64,000 nucleotides of DNA, from NCBI RefSeq assembly GCF_041514305.1, contig NZ_JBGMWH010000006.1, positions 124,001-188,000 of the forward strand. The letters run 5' to 3'. The position numbers were made by a program, and so were the translations under genes. Shown in pieces: positions 48,539 through 57,515 of the stretch. The notes under the pieces are model-generated. The model was not told the origin of the DNA. It made no database searches and saw only the letters and a program-made list of their open reading frames with translations. The stretch is from Salinarimonas chemoclinalis (GTDB taxonomy: Bacteria; Pseudomonadota; Alphaproteobacteria; Rhizobiales; Beijerinckiaceae). How positions within the stretch are numbered: position 1 is the stretch's first letter; every line of letters begins with the position of its first letter.

Positions 48539-49978
48539 TCACGCCGCGTCCGCATGCTCCTGCTTGATGAACGCGATGCGCACCATGTTCGTCGCGCCGG
48601 GGGTCCCGAAGGGCACGCCGGCGACCACGATGATCCGCTCGCCCACCTTGGCGAGGCCGGTGCGGACGGCGAACTTGCAGGCGCGGAAGGTCATGTCGTC
48701 GACGTCGTGGGCGTCGCGGGTGATGATCGGGTGGACGCCCCAGCCGAGCTGGGCGCGCCGGGCCGCGCCGCGGCTGGGGGTGAGCGCCACGATGGTCGAG
48801 TTCGGCCGCTCGCGGGCGATGCGCAGGGCGGTGGCGCCCGACGAGGTCCAGGCGCAGATGACGTTGATGCCCAGCGTGTCGGCGATGCGGTGCGCCGCCG
48901 CCGCGATGGCGTCCGAGCCGGTCGCCTCGGGCTCCGCCTGCTGCGAGGCGATGATCGTCCAGTAGAGCTCCTCCTGCTCCACCTGCGTGGCGATCCGGTC
49001 CATGGTGGCGACCGCCTCGATCGGGAACTGCCCCGCCGCGCTCTCGGCGGAGAGCATCACCGCGTCGGCGCCCTCGTAGACGGCCGTCGCGACGTCGGAG
49101 ACCTCCGCGCGGGTGGGGACGGGGGCGGTGATCATCGATTCGAGCATCTGCGTCGCCACGATCACCGGCTTGCCGAGGCGGCGGGCGCCGCGCGTGATGC
49201 GCTTCTGGATGCCGGGCACCTGCTCGAGCGGCATCTCGACGCCGAGATCGCCGCGCGCCACCATCAGCGCGTCGGAGATCTCCATGATCTCGTCGAGGCG
49301 CTGGAGGGCCTGCGGCTTCTCGATCTTGGCGAGCACCTGGGCGCGCCCGCGGGTGACCTTCTTGACCTCGGCGATGTCCTCGGGCCGCTGCACGAAGGAC
49401 AGCGCCACCCAGTCGACGCCGATCTCCATCGCCGCCTCGAGGTCCGAGCGGTCCTTGGGCGTCATGGCGGAGACGGGGAGCTGGGTGTCGGGAAGCGAGA
49501 CGCCCTTGCGGTTCGAGATCGTGCCGCCGACGACGACGCGCGTCACCGCCTTGCGGCCGGGCTCCGCGTCCTCGACGACGAGGCGCAGCTTGCCGTCGTC
49601 GATGATGACGACGTGCCCGGGCTCGAGCGCGGAGAGGATCTCCGGATGGGGCAGGTGGACGCGGTGCGCGTCGCCGGGGCGCGGATCGTCGTCGAGGACG
49701 AAGCGGTCTCCGGCCAGGATCTCCGCGCGGTCGCCGGAGAAGGTGCCCACGCGCAGCTTCGGGCCCTGGAGGTCGACGAGCACGGGCACCGGCGTGCGCA
49801 CGCGCTCCTCGACCTCGCGCACCATCTCGACGCGCGCGCGCAGGTCGTCGCGCGAGAGATGGCTCATGTTGATGCGGAACATGTCCGCCCCGGCCTCGTG
49901 CAGCCGGCAGGCCATCTCGACCGTGCTGGACGCGGGTCCCAGGGTGGCGACGATCTTGGTACGTCTCGATCGCGTCAT
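48539..49978 (-). CDS. pyk: Pyruvate kinase
   Basis: The 479-residue enzyme makes ATP and pyruvate from phosphoenolpyruvate. Landmarks are RTKIVATLGPASS, FRINMSHLS, the B-domain with VVIIDDGKLRL, ALSFVQRPEDI, LAKIEKPQALQRLDEI, the metal site VARGDLGVEMP and ATQMLESM. The start at 49978 overlaps the DUF1036 stop by ATGA. With the upstream glycerate kinase it fits the tartrate or glycerate route (ttuD/ttuE type), where glycerate becomes 2-phosphoglycerate and then, with enolase, pyruvate. Confidence 0.95.
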   Translation of the reverse strand: MTRSRRTKIVATLGPASSTVEMACRLHEAGADMFRINMSHLSRDDLRARVEMVREVEERVRTPVPVLVDLQGPKLRVGTFSGDRAEILAGDRFVLDDDPRPGDAHRVHLPHPEILSALEPGHVVIIDDGKLRLVVEDAEPGRKAVTRVVVGGTISNRKGVSLPDTQLPVSAMTPKDRSDLEAAMEIGVDWVALSFVQRPEDIAEVKKVTRGRAQVLAKIEKPQALQRLDEIMEISDALMVARGDLGVEMPLEQVPGIQKRITRGARRLGKPVIVATQMLESMITAPVPTRAEVSDVATAVYEGADAVMLSAESAAGQFPIEAVATMDRIATQVEQEELYWTIIASQQAEPEATGSDAIAAAAHRIADTLGINVICAWTSSGATALRIARERPNSTIVALTPSRGAARRAQLGWGVHPIITRDAHDVDDMTFRACKFAVRTGLAKVGERIIVVAGVPFGTPGATNMVRIAFIKQEHADAA

Positions 49979-50457
49979 CGCAGAGCGGCTCCGGGTCTGT
50001 CTGGATCGGTGAGCTGAATGGTCCAGCTGCGCTGCTGGCCGGTGTCGACTTCGAAGAAGCCGTTGCGGTCGAAGCCGCGGGCGAGGCAGTCCTCGACGCC
50101 GCGGATGGTGAACTCGCGCTCGCGCGTGCACATCTGCGTGCGCCCGCCCCACTCGCCGCCGCGGTCGTAGTCGATCGCGTAGACATAGTAGAAGCGCGAG
50201 GCCAGGACGCCCTCGAGCAGGGTCTCGCAGGCGCGCGGATCGAGATTCCACCAGCCCTCGGTGATCCAGCCCTCGGCGTCGCGATGGCCGACCGCGATGC
50301 CGACGCGCGAGCCCGTCATGTTGCACAGGCGCAGGTCCGCCGCCGCCGGCCGCGCCGCGAGCGTCGTCGCGAGCGAGGCGAGGGCGCAGGCGGCGAGGAG
50401 GCGTGCGGCGCGTGCGCGGACGCGCCGCTCAGTCGACGAGGATGATGCGGCAGTCAT
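49975..50457 (-). CDS. DUF1036 secreted protein
   Basis: The 160-residue protein has a signal peptide (LLAACALASLATTLAARPAAA) and the DUF1036 domain: LRLCNMTGSRVGIAVGHRDA, EGWWNLDPRACETLLEG, FYYVYAIDYDRGGEWGG and CTREREFTIRG. Its cysteines probably form disulfides. The role is unknown. It sits between glycerate kinase and pyruvate kinase: its start overlaps the end of the kinase gene by 29 bases and its stop overlaps pyk by 4, so all three are one transcript. DUF1036 beside pyk is a recurrent pair in alphaproteobacteria as I recall. Confidence 0.88.
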   Translation of the reverse strand: MTAASSSSTERRVRARAARLLAACALASLATTLAARPAAADLRLCNMTGSRVGIAVGHRDAEGWITEGWWNLDPRACETLLEGVLASRFYYVYAIDYDRGGEWGGRTQMCTREREFTIRGVEDCLARGFDRNGFFEVDTGQQRSWTIQLTDPDRPGAALR

Positions 50458-51736
50458 TGACGTTCGTGCGGGTGGGGCCGGGGGCGTGCAGATCGGAGAG
50501 GGCCTCGAAGAAGGAGGTTGAATCGTTTTCGTCCAGAAAGCGCGCGGCGTCCAGGCCCTTCGCGCGGGCACGGGCCAGGGTGGTCTCGTCGACGTGGGCC
50601 CCCGCCGGGTCGGTGGCCGCGCCGGAGCCGCCGTCGGTCCCGTCGGTGTCGCCGGCGAGCGCGCCGATGCCGGGCGTCTCCTCGAGCGCGAGCGCGAGGG
50701 CGAGGGCGTATTCCTGGTTGGGCCCGCCACGCCCGCCGCCGCGGATCGTCACCGTCAGCTCGCCGCCCGACAGGATGGCGACGCGCCGCCCCGCCGCCTT
50801 CTCGGCGCGGGCGCGGGCCGCGTGGGCGCGGGCGACCTCGCGCGCCTCGCCCTCGACGTCGGCCCCGAGCACGATCGGCTCGTACCCGGCCTCGTGGGCG
50901 GCCCGCGCGGCGGCCTCGATCGCCTCGGCGGGGCGGGCGATCACGGTGAAGCGCGTGCGCGCGAAGCAGGCGTCGCCGGGCTTGGGCGTCTCGTTGGCGG
51001 GGTCCTCCAGCAGGCGCCGCGCCGCGTCGGGGAGCGCGAGGCCGTACCTCGCCACGACGGCGCGGGCGTCCGCGCTCGTCGTCGGGTCGGGCACGGTGGG
51101 GCCGGACGCGATGGTGGCGGGGTCGTCGCCGGGCACGTCGGAGATCGCGAAGGCCTCGAGCCGGGCGGGGGCGGCGAGGGCGGCGAGGCGCCCGCCCTTG
51201 ATCAGCGACAGGCGCTTCCTCACGCAGTTGATCTCACCGATCGAGGCGCCGCAGCGCAGGAGCGCCTTCGTCACCGCCTGCTTGTCCGCGAGCGTCAGGT
51301 CGCCCGCGGGCGCGATCCAGTTGGCCGAGCCGCCGCCCGAGATCAGCGCGAGAACGAGGTCGTCCTGCCCGGCGGCGCGCGCCAGCTCCAGCGTCTCGCG
51401 GGTGGCCGCGACGCCCGCCTCGTCCGGCACCGGATGGCCGGCCTCGACGACGCGGATCGGCCCCGCGTCCTCGGCGTAGCCGTGGCGGCACACGGCGAGC
51501 CCGCCGATCCGATCGCGCGCGACGCCGGCCCTCGCGTAGTGCGCCGCGGCGGCCGCGGCGAGGCTCGCTCCGGCCTTGCCGGTGGCGAGGACGAGGATGC
51601 GCCCGCGGGGCGAGAGCGGCGGCAGGTGCGCGGGCAGGCACGTCGCGGGATGCGCACGCGCCACCGCGGCGGCGAAGATCCGCTCGGCATGCGCGCGGCG
51701 TGCGGCGGCGTCGGTCGTCCCTGCTCCCATCGGCAT
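50429..51736 (-). CDS. ttuD: Glycerate 2-kinase (MOFRL family)
   Basis: The 435-residue protein belongs to the GckA/TtuD group that phosphorylates D-glycerate to 2-phosphoglycerate. Landmarks are ILVLATGKAGASLAAAA, the ALISGGGSANWIAPAG nucleotide-binding turn, FAISDVPGDDPATIASGPTVPDP and the C-terminal MOFRL part (LSGGELTVTIRGGGRGGPNQE, AGDTDGTDGGSGAA). It starts a three-gene operon ending in pyruvate kinase, which suits glycerate use. It may have been called hydroxypyruvate reductase in older annotation. Confidence 0.9.
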   Translation of the reverse strand: MPMGAGTTDAAARRAHAERIFAAAVARAHPATCLPAHLPPLSPRGRILVLATGKAGASLAAAAAAHYARAGVARDRIGGLAVCRHGYAEDAGPIRVVEAGHPVPDEAGVAATRETLELARAAGQDDLVLALISGGGSANWIAPAGDLTLADKQAVTKALLRCGASIGEINCVRKRLSLIKGGRLAALAAPARLEAFAISDVPGDDPATIASGPTVPDPTTSADARAVVARYGLALPDAARRLLEDPANETPKPGDACFARTRFTVIARPAEAIEAAARAAHEAGYEPIVLGADVEGEAREVARAHAARARAEKAAGRRVAILSGGELTVTIRGGGRGGPNQEYALALALALEETPGIGALAGDTDGTDGGSGAATDPAGAHVDETTLARARAKGLDAARFLDENDSTSFFEALSDLHAPGPTRTNVNDCRIILVD

Positions 51737-51873
51737 CCTCCCGCTGCGGACGCTTTGCGCGCTTCTCGAAGGTTCTCTTTCCTTCCTTATGCCTTTTCAG
51801 CCGCGGGGTCATCCGCCATATCGTGGGCACGACGTCTCATCCGCAGACCATCACGCTTTCGAGGGCCAACTTC

Positions 51874-52185
51874 ATGCGCTTCTCAGACCTGGACCCCGCG
51901 ACCCGCACCGAGCTCGAGGCCGCCGCCTTCCGCCGCCTCCTCGCCCACCTGGCCTCCCGGCCGGACGCGCAGAACATCGACCTGATGAATCTGGCGGGGT
52001 TCTGCCGCAACTGCCTGTCCAACTGGCTCAAGGACGCCGCGGACGCGCGCGACGTCGCGCTCACCAAGGAGGAGAGCCGCGAGGCCGTCTACGGCATGCC
52101 CTATGACGAGTGGAAGGCGACGCACCAGGCGGAGGCGACGCCCGAGCAGAAGGCGGCGTTCGAGAAGGCGCAGGGCGGGCACTGA
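51874..52185 (+). CDS. DUF1244 small protein
   Basis: The 103-residue protein has the conserved DUF1244 block: ELEAAAFRRLLAHLASRPDAQ, then the invariant-looking NIDLMNLAGFCRNCLSNWLK, and EAVYGMPYDEWKATHQ. Two cysteines in FCRNC may bind metal or form a disulfide. Function unknown. ATG 51874 gives the family length; it is divergent from glycerate kinase. Confidence 0.9.
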   Translation: MRFSDLDPATRTELEAAAFRRLLAHLASRPDAQNIDLMNLAGFCRNCLSNWLKDAADARDVALTKEESREAVYGMPYDEWKATHQAEATPEQKAAFEKAQGGH

Positions 52186-52226
52186 GCCGGCGCGTGCAGA
52201 GGCGCGCGGCTGTGTCTCCCCCGCTC

Positions 52227-52255
52227 TTGCCAGAGCCCGCGCGCTTCTCTATCGC
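52227..52255 (+). promoter_or_regulatory. Sigma-70-like promoter of gapR
   Basis: TTGCCA at 52227-52232 and TATCGC at 52250-52255 are 17 bases apart, 67 bases before the gapR ATG. This suits a housekeeping gene. Confidence 0.5.
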
Positions 52256-52321
52256 AACCGCCTCGTCTCGCGTGCCGCCTCCGGCACGCCGCTTCCGTTT
52301 GCATCACGAGAGGACACCGCC

Positions 52322-52576
52322 ATGGTCGCCGACGTCGCCGATTCCGGGGTAGCCGCCGACGAGCTGCGCCAGTTCATCGAGCGCATCGAGCGGCTCGAGG
52401 AGGAGAAGGCCGGCATCCAGTCCGACATCAAGGACGTGTTCGCCGAGCTCAAGGGCCGCGGCTTCGACGCCAAGGCCGTGCGCCAGATCCTCAAGATCCG
52501 CAAGAAGGACGCCTCCGAGCGCCAGGAGGAGGAGGCGATCCTCGAGCTCTACATGCAGGCGCTCGGGATGGCGTGA
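52322..52576 (+). CDS. gapR: GapR-family (DUF2312) DNA-binding protein
   Basis: The 84-residue protein is a small coiled-coil nucleoid protein. The family block is ELRQFIERIERLEEEKAGIQ, then SDIKDVFAELKGRGFDAKAV and RQILKIRKKDASERQEEE. In Caulobacter GapR encircles overtwisted DNA, stimulates topoisomerases and is needed for normal replication. Length and sequence agree closely with the family. A promoter-like element lies upstream. The gene is monocistronic, between DUF1244 and a small membrane protein. Confidence 0.92.
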   Translation: MVADVADSGVAADELRQFIERIERLEEEKAGIQSDIKDVFAELKGRGFDAKAVRQILKIRKKDASERQEEEAILELYMQALGMA

Positions 52577-52694
52577 GCCGGCCCGCGATTGTGCACCGAG
52601 GCATCGTTCCCGCGCTTTCGCGCTTCCCTCGCAAGCCCTCCTTAACCATGGCCGGGCATGATGACTCCCGTTCAACCCCGCGCGGGAGGCGCTC

Positions 52695-52922
52695 ATGTTC
52701 GGCTCGGGCCGTCCCTCGATCATCTTCACGACGCTCAAGATCGTGATCGTCGTCGGCGCGCTGAGCTGGGTCGCCGCCGACTGGGTGTCGCAGGGCTTCG
52801 ACCGCGACGCGCTGGCCCGGCTCGCCTCGGACGGCGAGCGCGGGCGCGAGCCCCTGATCACGGGCTCGCTCGGGCTCGACCGGGTGCGGCTCGACCCGTG
52901 CGGCGACGAAGCGCCCCGCTGA
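52695..52922 (+). CDS. Small single-helix membrane protein
   Basis: The 75-residue protein has a short N-terminus, one helix (IIFTTLKIVIVVGALSWVAA) and a charged tail ending DRVRLDPCGDEAPR. A CGGGAGGCGCTC site precedes ATG 52695. No family recognised; a real small gene is likely but not certain. Confidence 0.6.
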   Translation: MFGSGRPSIIFTTLKIVIVVGALSWVAADWVSQGFDRDALARLASDGERGREPLITGSLGLDRVRLDPCGDEAPR

Positions 52923-52940
52923 GCCGGCGTCCGCGTTCGC

Positions 52941-53639
52941 TCAGGTCGCCGCCAGCCAGGCCGCGAGCGCGGCCTCGACCCGCTCCGGTCGCTCGAGCGT
53001 CGAGAGATGACCGCAAGCGGGCACGCGCGTGAGCGTCGCCCACGCGATCGCCTCGGCCATCTCCTGCGCGACCTCCGGCGGCGTGATCGCGTCGCTCTCC
53101 CCCACCAGCACGAGGGTCGGCATCTCGAGGGTCGGGAGCCGGGGGCGCTGGTCCGCACGCGCCATGATGGCCCGCTGTTGGCGGGCGAAGGCATCGGGCC
53201 CGACCGCGCGGGCCATGCCCGAGACGATCGCGCGCAGGGCCGCGTCGCCGAGCCGGTCCGGCGCCGGCAGGCGCTGCCAGAGCAGGTCGATCACCTCCTC
53301 GAACCGCCCCGCCTCGGCGAGGGCCACGAGCCGCCGGCGCGTCTCGCTCGCCTCGGGCGCGTCCGGGCGCGCGCTCGTGTCGAGGAGCGCGAGGCGGCGC
53401 ACCCGGTCGGGCGCGCGGCGCGCGACCTCGAGCGCGACGTAGCCGCCCATCGACAGCCCGACGAGGGAGAGCGCTCCCTCCGGCGCGTCGGCGAGGAGCC
53501 GCTCGGCCATCGCGTCGATCGTGTCGTCGCGGGTGGTGTCCGCGACCTGCGTCGTCCCGTGCCGCGCGAGCATCGGCATCTGCGGCGCGAACAGCGCCTG
53601 CGTGCACAGGAGACCGGGAATCAGGACGAAGTGTTCCAT
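52941..53639 (-). CDS. Alpha/beta hydrolase
   Basis: The 232-residue protein has an alpha/beta hydrolase fold of the short PcaD/RutD-like kind. Oxyanion region FVLIPGLLCTQALF, nucleophile in LVGLSMGGYVAL, acid in LVGESDAITPP and base in VPACGHLSTLERP. The substrate is unknown. It reads away from the helicase gene with a short divergent spacer. ATG 53639 is preferred because the upstream extension has no family sequence. Confidence 0.87.
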   Translation of the reverse strand: MEHFVLIPGLLCTQALFAPQMPMLARHGTTQVADTTRDDTIDAMAERLLADAPEGALSLVGLSMGGYVALEVARRAPDRVRRLALLDTSARPDAPEASETRRRLVALAEAGRFEEVIDLLWQRLPAPDRLGDAALRAIVSGMARAVGPDAFARQQRAIMARADQRPRLPTLEMPTLVLVGESDAITPPEVAQEMAEAIAWATLTRVPACGHLSTLERPERVEAALAAWLAAT

Positions 53640-53811
53640 TTCGGCCTCCGCGTGGCCTGCAAACGATTGACAAGGTGTTTCGAGCACCTATGGTCCCCTC
53701 GCACGGCCGCCGCCTCACGGGCGGGCGGATGTCGAGAAGCCCGCCCCTTTCGTCGCCGTGCGGGGCGAGCACGTCAAGAAAGCGGCACGTCCGCGAGAGT
53801 TCTCCATCTTC

Positions 53812-55353
53812 ATGTCCTTCGATGAACTCGGGCTGAGCGACAAGGTCCTGCAGGCCGCCGGCGCTGCGGGCTACTCGCAGCCGACCCCGATCCAGACCCA
53901 GGCGATCCCCCACGTGCTCGCCCGGCGCGACGTGCTCGGCATCGCCCAGACCGGCACCGGCAAGACGGCGGCGTTCACGCTGCCGATGCTCACCATGCTG
54001 GAGACCGGGCGCGCCCGGGCGCGGATGCCGCGCACGCTCATCCTCGAGCCGACGCGCGAACTCGCGGCGCAGGTCGAGGAGAACTTCGTCCGCTACGGCG
54101 TCAACCACAAGCTCTCGGTGGCCCTGCTGATCGGCGGCGTGTCCTTCGGCGACCAGGACGTGAAGATCACGCGCGGCGTCGACGTGCTCATCGCGACGCC
54201 GGGGCGCCTGCTCGACCATTTCGAGCGCGGCAAGCTGCTGCTCACCGGCGTCGAGCTCCTCGTCATCGACGAGGCGGACCGCATGCTCGACATGGGCTTC
54301 ATCCCCGACATCGAGCGGATCGTGAAGCTCACGCCCTTCACCCGCCAGACGCTGTTCTTCTCCGCGACGATGCCGCCGGAGATCCAGCGGCTGTCGGACA
54401 AGTTCCTGTCGAACCCGGTGAAGGTCGAGGTGGCCCGTCCGGCCTCCGCCGCGCAGACGATCACGCAGCGCCTCGTCTCCACCGGCGCCGACCCGGCCGC
54501 CAAGCGCGAGACGCTGCGCGGGCTGATCCGCGAGGCGGTCGACCTGCAGAACGCGATCATCTTCTGCAACCGCAAGCGCGACGTCGCGGTGCTCCATCGC
54601 TCGCTCCAGCGCCACCATTTCAACGCGGTGGCGCTGCACGGCGACATGGACCAGCGCGCCCGCATGCTGGCGCTCGAGTCGTTCCGCACCGGAGAGGCGA
54701 CGATCCTGGTGGCGAGCGACGTCGCCGCCCGCGGGCTCGACATCCCGATGGTGAGCCACGTCTTCAACTACGACGTCCCGCACCATGCGGAGGACTACGT
54801 CCACCGCATCGGCCGTACGGGCCGAGCGGGCCGCTCGGGGGCGGCCTTCACGCTCGTCGCGCCCGGCGACGAGAAGTCGCTGACGGCCATCGAGAAGCTC
54901 ATCGGCAACGAGGTCGTCTGGTCCGGCCCGACGACCGCGGAGGCCGGGCACGCTCCGGCGCGTCCGTCCCGCGAGCGCGCGCGCCGCGGCGGCGGACGGG
55001 GCGAGGCGGAGGAGGCTCCCTCGCGCTCGCGCCGCGGCGGACGTCGCGAGAGCGGCGAGACTCGCGCCACCGAGCCGCAGGCGGCCCGCGCGACCGCGCG
55101 CGCGCAGGAACGCGCACCGGAACGCACGCCGGAACACAAGCAGGATCGTACGCCGGAGCGGGCGCAGGACCGCGCGCCGGACCGCGCGCCTCGGCGCGAT
55201 GCCGAGCGTGCGCCTCGCCGCGACGCCGAGCGCGCCGCACGTCCGACCCGTGGCCGCGACCGCCGCGAGGAGGAGCAGCTCGATACGCCGAGCTTCGGGG
55301 ATCACATCCCGGCCTTCCTCTTGCGGCCGGCCGTGATCAAGTCGAAGAAATAG
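53812..55353 (+). CDS. DEAD-box RNA helicase with a long basic repetitive tail
   Basis: The 513-residue protein has the two RecA domains of DEAD-box helicases: Q motif (GYSQPTPIQTQAIP), Walker A (AQTGTGKT), PTRELA, DEAD in VIDEADRML, SAT (FFSATMPP), then VASDVAARGLDIP and HRIGRTGRAGRSG. The core resembles RhlE. From about residue 385 there is a tail of roughly 120 residues made of short Arg/Glu/Pro repeats (DRAPDRAPRRDAERAPRRD) likely to bind RNA, ending with a conserved-looking LDTPSFGDHIPAFLLRP segment. Such proteins act in ribosome assembly, RNA decay or cold growth. Confidence 0.92.
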   Translation: MSFDELGLSDKVLQAAGAAGYSQPTPIQTQAIPHVLARRDVLGIAQTGTGKTAAFTLPMLTMLETGRARARMPRTLILEPTRELAAQVEENFVRYGVNHKLSVALLIGGVSFGDQDVKITRGVDVLIATPGRLLDHFERGKLLLTGVELLVIDEADRMLDMGFIPDIERIVKLTPFTRQTLFFSATMPPEIQRLSDKFLSNPVKVEVARPASAAQTITQRLVSTGADPAAKRETLRGLIREAVDLQNAIIFCNRKRDVAVLHRSLQRHHFNAVALHGDMDQRARMLALESFRTGEATILVASDVAARGLDIPMVSHVFNYDVPHHAEDYVHRIGRTGRAGRSGAAFTLVAPGDEKSLTAIEKLIGNEVVWSGPTTAEAGHAPARPSRERARRGGGRGEAEEAPSRSRRGGRRESGETRATEPQAARATARAQERAPERTPEHKQDRTPERAQDRAPDRAPRRDAERAPRRDAERAARPTRGRDRREEEQLDTPSFGDHIPAFLLRPAVIKSKK

Positions 55354-55455
55354 AATTTCGCCAGGCGGAGCATTAACCGACTTTTCGTTGTTTGGACCCA
55401 GTCTGCCTTCCCGGGGCCGACGCGCCGCCAGACTATCGGTTGTGCGCCTTGCGGG

Positions 55456-56541
55456 ATGGAACAGATGACGGCAGCTGTCGAGGATCTCGAACGGACGTTC
55501 CAGGTAGGGCAGCGCGCCCTGGAACTGATGAAGACCTACGGTTCGTCGGCGAGCCCACGCTCGTACGAGGTCTGGTACACCTACGTCACCGGGCAGAAGC
55601 CGGTGATCAACGACGCCATCAAGCGTATCGCCGCCCAGAGCGGCCACGTGCGCGACGACGACGTCGCCTCTCTCTTCGACGAGCATCTCGCGCCCCAGCG
55701 CTTCGCCCAGGAGGCGGAGAAGGCCGGCGCCACCGTGATCGGCGAGATCGACGAGGTGATGGAGATGCTCGAGATGGCGCTCGGCTCCACCGCCAAGTAC
55801 GGCGAATCGCTCGAGGCCTTCTCCAACGATCTCGCGATCACCATCGACAAGCGCCGCATCCGCGAACTCGTCGCCGCCCTCGTCACCGCGACGAAGGACG
55901 TCGGCGCGACGAACAAGACGCTCGAGGCGCGCCTGCGCGAGACCCGCGGCGAGATCGAGGTCCTGCGCGAGACGCTGGAGGCCGTGCGCATCGAGTCGCT
56001 CACCGACCCGCTCACCGGCATCGCCAACCGCAAGCACTTCGAGGAGATGCTGGTCAAGACGCTCGACCAGGCCATCGTCGAGCGCGCGCCGCTGGCGCTG
56101 ATCGTCATCGACATCGACCACTTCAAGCGCTTCAACGACAGCTACGGCCACCTCACCGGCGACCAGGTGCTGCGCCTCGTGGGCATGACCATGCGCGAGC
56201 AGGTCAAGACCAAGGCGACGCTCGCGCGCTTCGGCGGCGAGGAGTTCGGCATCATCCTGCCCGACACCACGGTCGACACCGCCCGTGCCGCCGCGGAGCG
56301 CGTGCGCACGAGCGTGATGAGCCGCGAGCTGGTGAAACGCTCCACCGGCGAATCGCTGGGCAAGGTGACGATCTCGGTGGGCTGCGCCGGCATGCGCAAG
56401 GGCGACACCGCGGTGTCTCTGCTCGAGCGCGCCGACCAGTGCATGTTCACCGCCAAGCGGGCGGGCCGCAACCGCACCGTCTGCGACACCGACGACGATT
56501 TCGCCGGCAGCCACGAGATGCCTCAGGCCGAGGTCGCCTGA
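55456..56541 (+). CDS. Diguanylate cyclase (GGDEF)
   Basis: The 361-residue cytoplasmic protein makes c-di-GMP. Residues 1-175 are helical with no known sensor domain (LERTFQVGQRALELMKTYGS, EVWYTYVTGQKPVIND) and a coiled coil leads into the GGDEF domain with SLTDPLTGIANRKHF, VIDIDHFKRFNDSYGH and the active site RFGGEEFGI at residues 258-266. An inhibitory RxxD site is not seen just before it, so product inhibition may be absent. The gene lies about 100 bases after the helicase gene and may be expressed alone. Confidence 0.94.
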   Translation: MEQMTAAVEDLERTFQVGQRALELMKTYGSSASPRSYEVWYTYVTGQKPVINDAIKRIAAQSGHVRDDDVASLFDEHLAPQRFAQEAEKAGATVIGEIDEVMEMLEMALGSTAKYGESLEAFSNDLAITIDKRRIRELVAALVTATKDVGATNKTLEARLRETRGEIEVLRETLEAVRIESLTDPLTGIANRKHFEEMLVKTLDQAIVERAPLALIVIDIDHFKRFNDSYGHLTGDQVLRLVGMTMREQVKTKATLARFGGEEFGIILPDTTVDTARAAAERVRTSVMSRELVKRSTGESLGKVTISVGCAGMRKGDTAVSLLERADQCMFTAKRAGRNRTVCDTDDDFAGSHEMPQAEVA

Positions 56542-56560
56542 GCCGCGGCAGCGGCACTCC

Positions 56561-57034
56561 TCACGCCCCCTGCACCACGATCACGATCTCGCGCCGATGC
56601 GGCCTGTCGCGGTGCTCGACGAGATAGACCCCCTGCCACGTCCCGAGCGCGAGTTTCCCGTCGACGACGGGGATCGCCAGCGACGCGCCCGTCAGCATGG
56701 CGCGGACGTGGGCGGGCATGTCGTCGGGCCCCTCCGCCCCGTGGCGATAGGGAGCGTCTCGCGGGGCGATGCGATCGAGCGCGTCGACGAGGTCGCGGCC
56801 GACGTCGGGGTCGGCGTTCTCCTGGATCGCGAGCGAGGCCGAGGTGTGGCGGCAGAACAGCGTCGCGAGCCCGTGCGCGATGCCGCTTTCGCGCACGCAG
56901 GCGCGCGCCTCGCGGGTGACTTCGACGAAGCCCGGGCCGGGGGTCTCGACACGCATCGAGAACAGCGCCTGGCGCGTCGCCGCGTCCGCATGGAGCGCCC
57001 GTGGTGCGCCGATCTCGCCGCGTCTTTCCGCCAT
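56561..57034 (-). CDS. YjbQ/UPF0047 family protein
   Basis: The 157-residue protein matches the YjbQ family: FVEVTREARACVRESGI, TLFCRHTSASLAIQENADPDV, the RHGAEGPDDMPAHVRAML block, and LALGTWQGVYLVEHRDRPHR near the end. These trimeric proteins carry a metal-like pocket with conserved Glu, Asp and His and show weak thiamine phosphate synthase activity in E. coli. The role in the cell is not known. It is monocistronic, starting at ATG 57034 behind GGAGAGG. Confidence 0.92.
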   Translation of the reverse strand: MAERRGEIGAPRALHADAATRQALFSMRVETPGPGFVEVTREARACVRESGIAHGLATLFCRHTSASLAIQENADPDVGRDLVDALDRIAPRDAPYRHGAEGPDDMPAHVRAMLTGASLAIPVVDGKLALGTWQGVYLVEHRDRPHRREIVIVVQGA

Positions 57035-57134
57035 CCGCGTCGCCTCTCCTCTCCTGCGCCGATCCGCGAGCGAGCCTAGCGCGCCGGAGACCCGCGGGTC
57101 GACCCCCGAGGGGCGATCCCGCACGCCGTGCCGC

Positions 57135-57158
57135 GGAACCCGGTCCATCCCGCGCGTT
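57135..57158 (+). promoter_or_regulatory. Candidate EcfG stress promoter before the proline-rich protein gene
   Basis: GGAACC at 57135-57140 and CGTT at 57155-57158 are 14 bases apart, one short of the commonest spacing in this window. It lies 34 bases before the ATG at 57192 and in the same locus as ecfG. Confidence 0.5.
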
Positions 57159-57191
57159 TGGTTCGTGGCGGGACCGAGACGGGAGAAATCA

Positions 57192-57476
57192 ATGAATGAC
57201 GTCGTTCGCCACCTCGACGCATCGCTCGCGGGCGCGCAGCTCGCGCCGGGCGACCGTACGCCCGGTCCGGGCGGCGTGCCCACCGACCGGAGGACGCCCC
57301 CGCCGTCGCTGCCGCCGGGCGGTCGCCTCCCCGGCGAGGTCCCGCCTCTGCCGGAGCAGGACGGACCCGCCGACGACGACGGCGACCCGACCGTTCGCGA
57401 CCCCGGCCGGCGGATGCCCCCGGACCACCTTCCCGGCGGGCCGACGAACCCGAACCCGCATCACGCCCGGGCATGA
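57192..57476 (+). CDS. Small proline/glycine-rich protein
   Basis: The 94-residue protein has a short start (MNDVVRHLDASLAGAQLAPG) and then a Pro/Gly/Asp-rich, low-complexity tail with repeated PGG and PP (TPPPSLPPGGRLPGEVPP). It is likely unfolded. A GGGAGAAATC site and a candidate EcfG promoter precede it, so it may be a stress-induced small protein. No homologue is recognised. Confidence 0.6.
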   Translation: MNDVVRHLDASLAGAQLAPGDRTPGPGGVPTDRRTPPPSLPPGGRLPGEVPPLPEQDGPADDDGDPTVRDPGRRMPPDHLPGGPTNPNPHHARA

Positions 57477-57515
57477 ACGACCGGGCATGGACGACCGGGC
57501 GCGGCCGGTTGCGCG

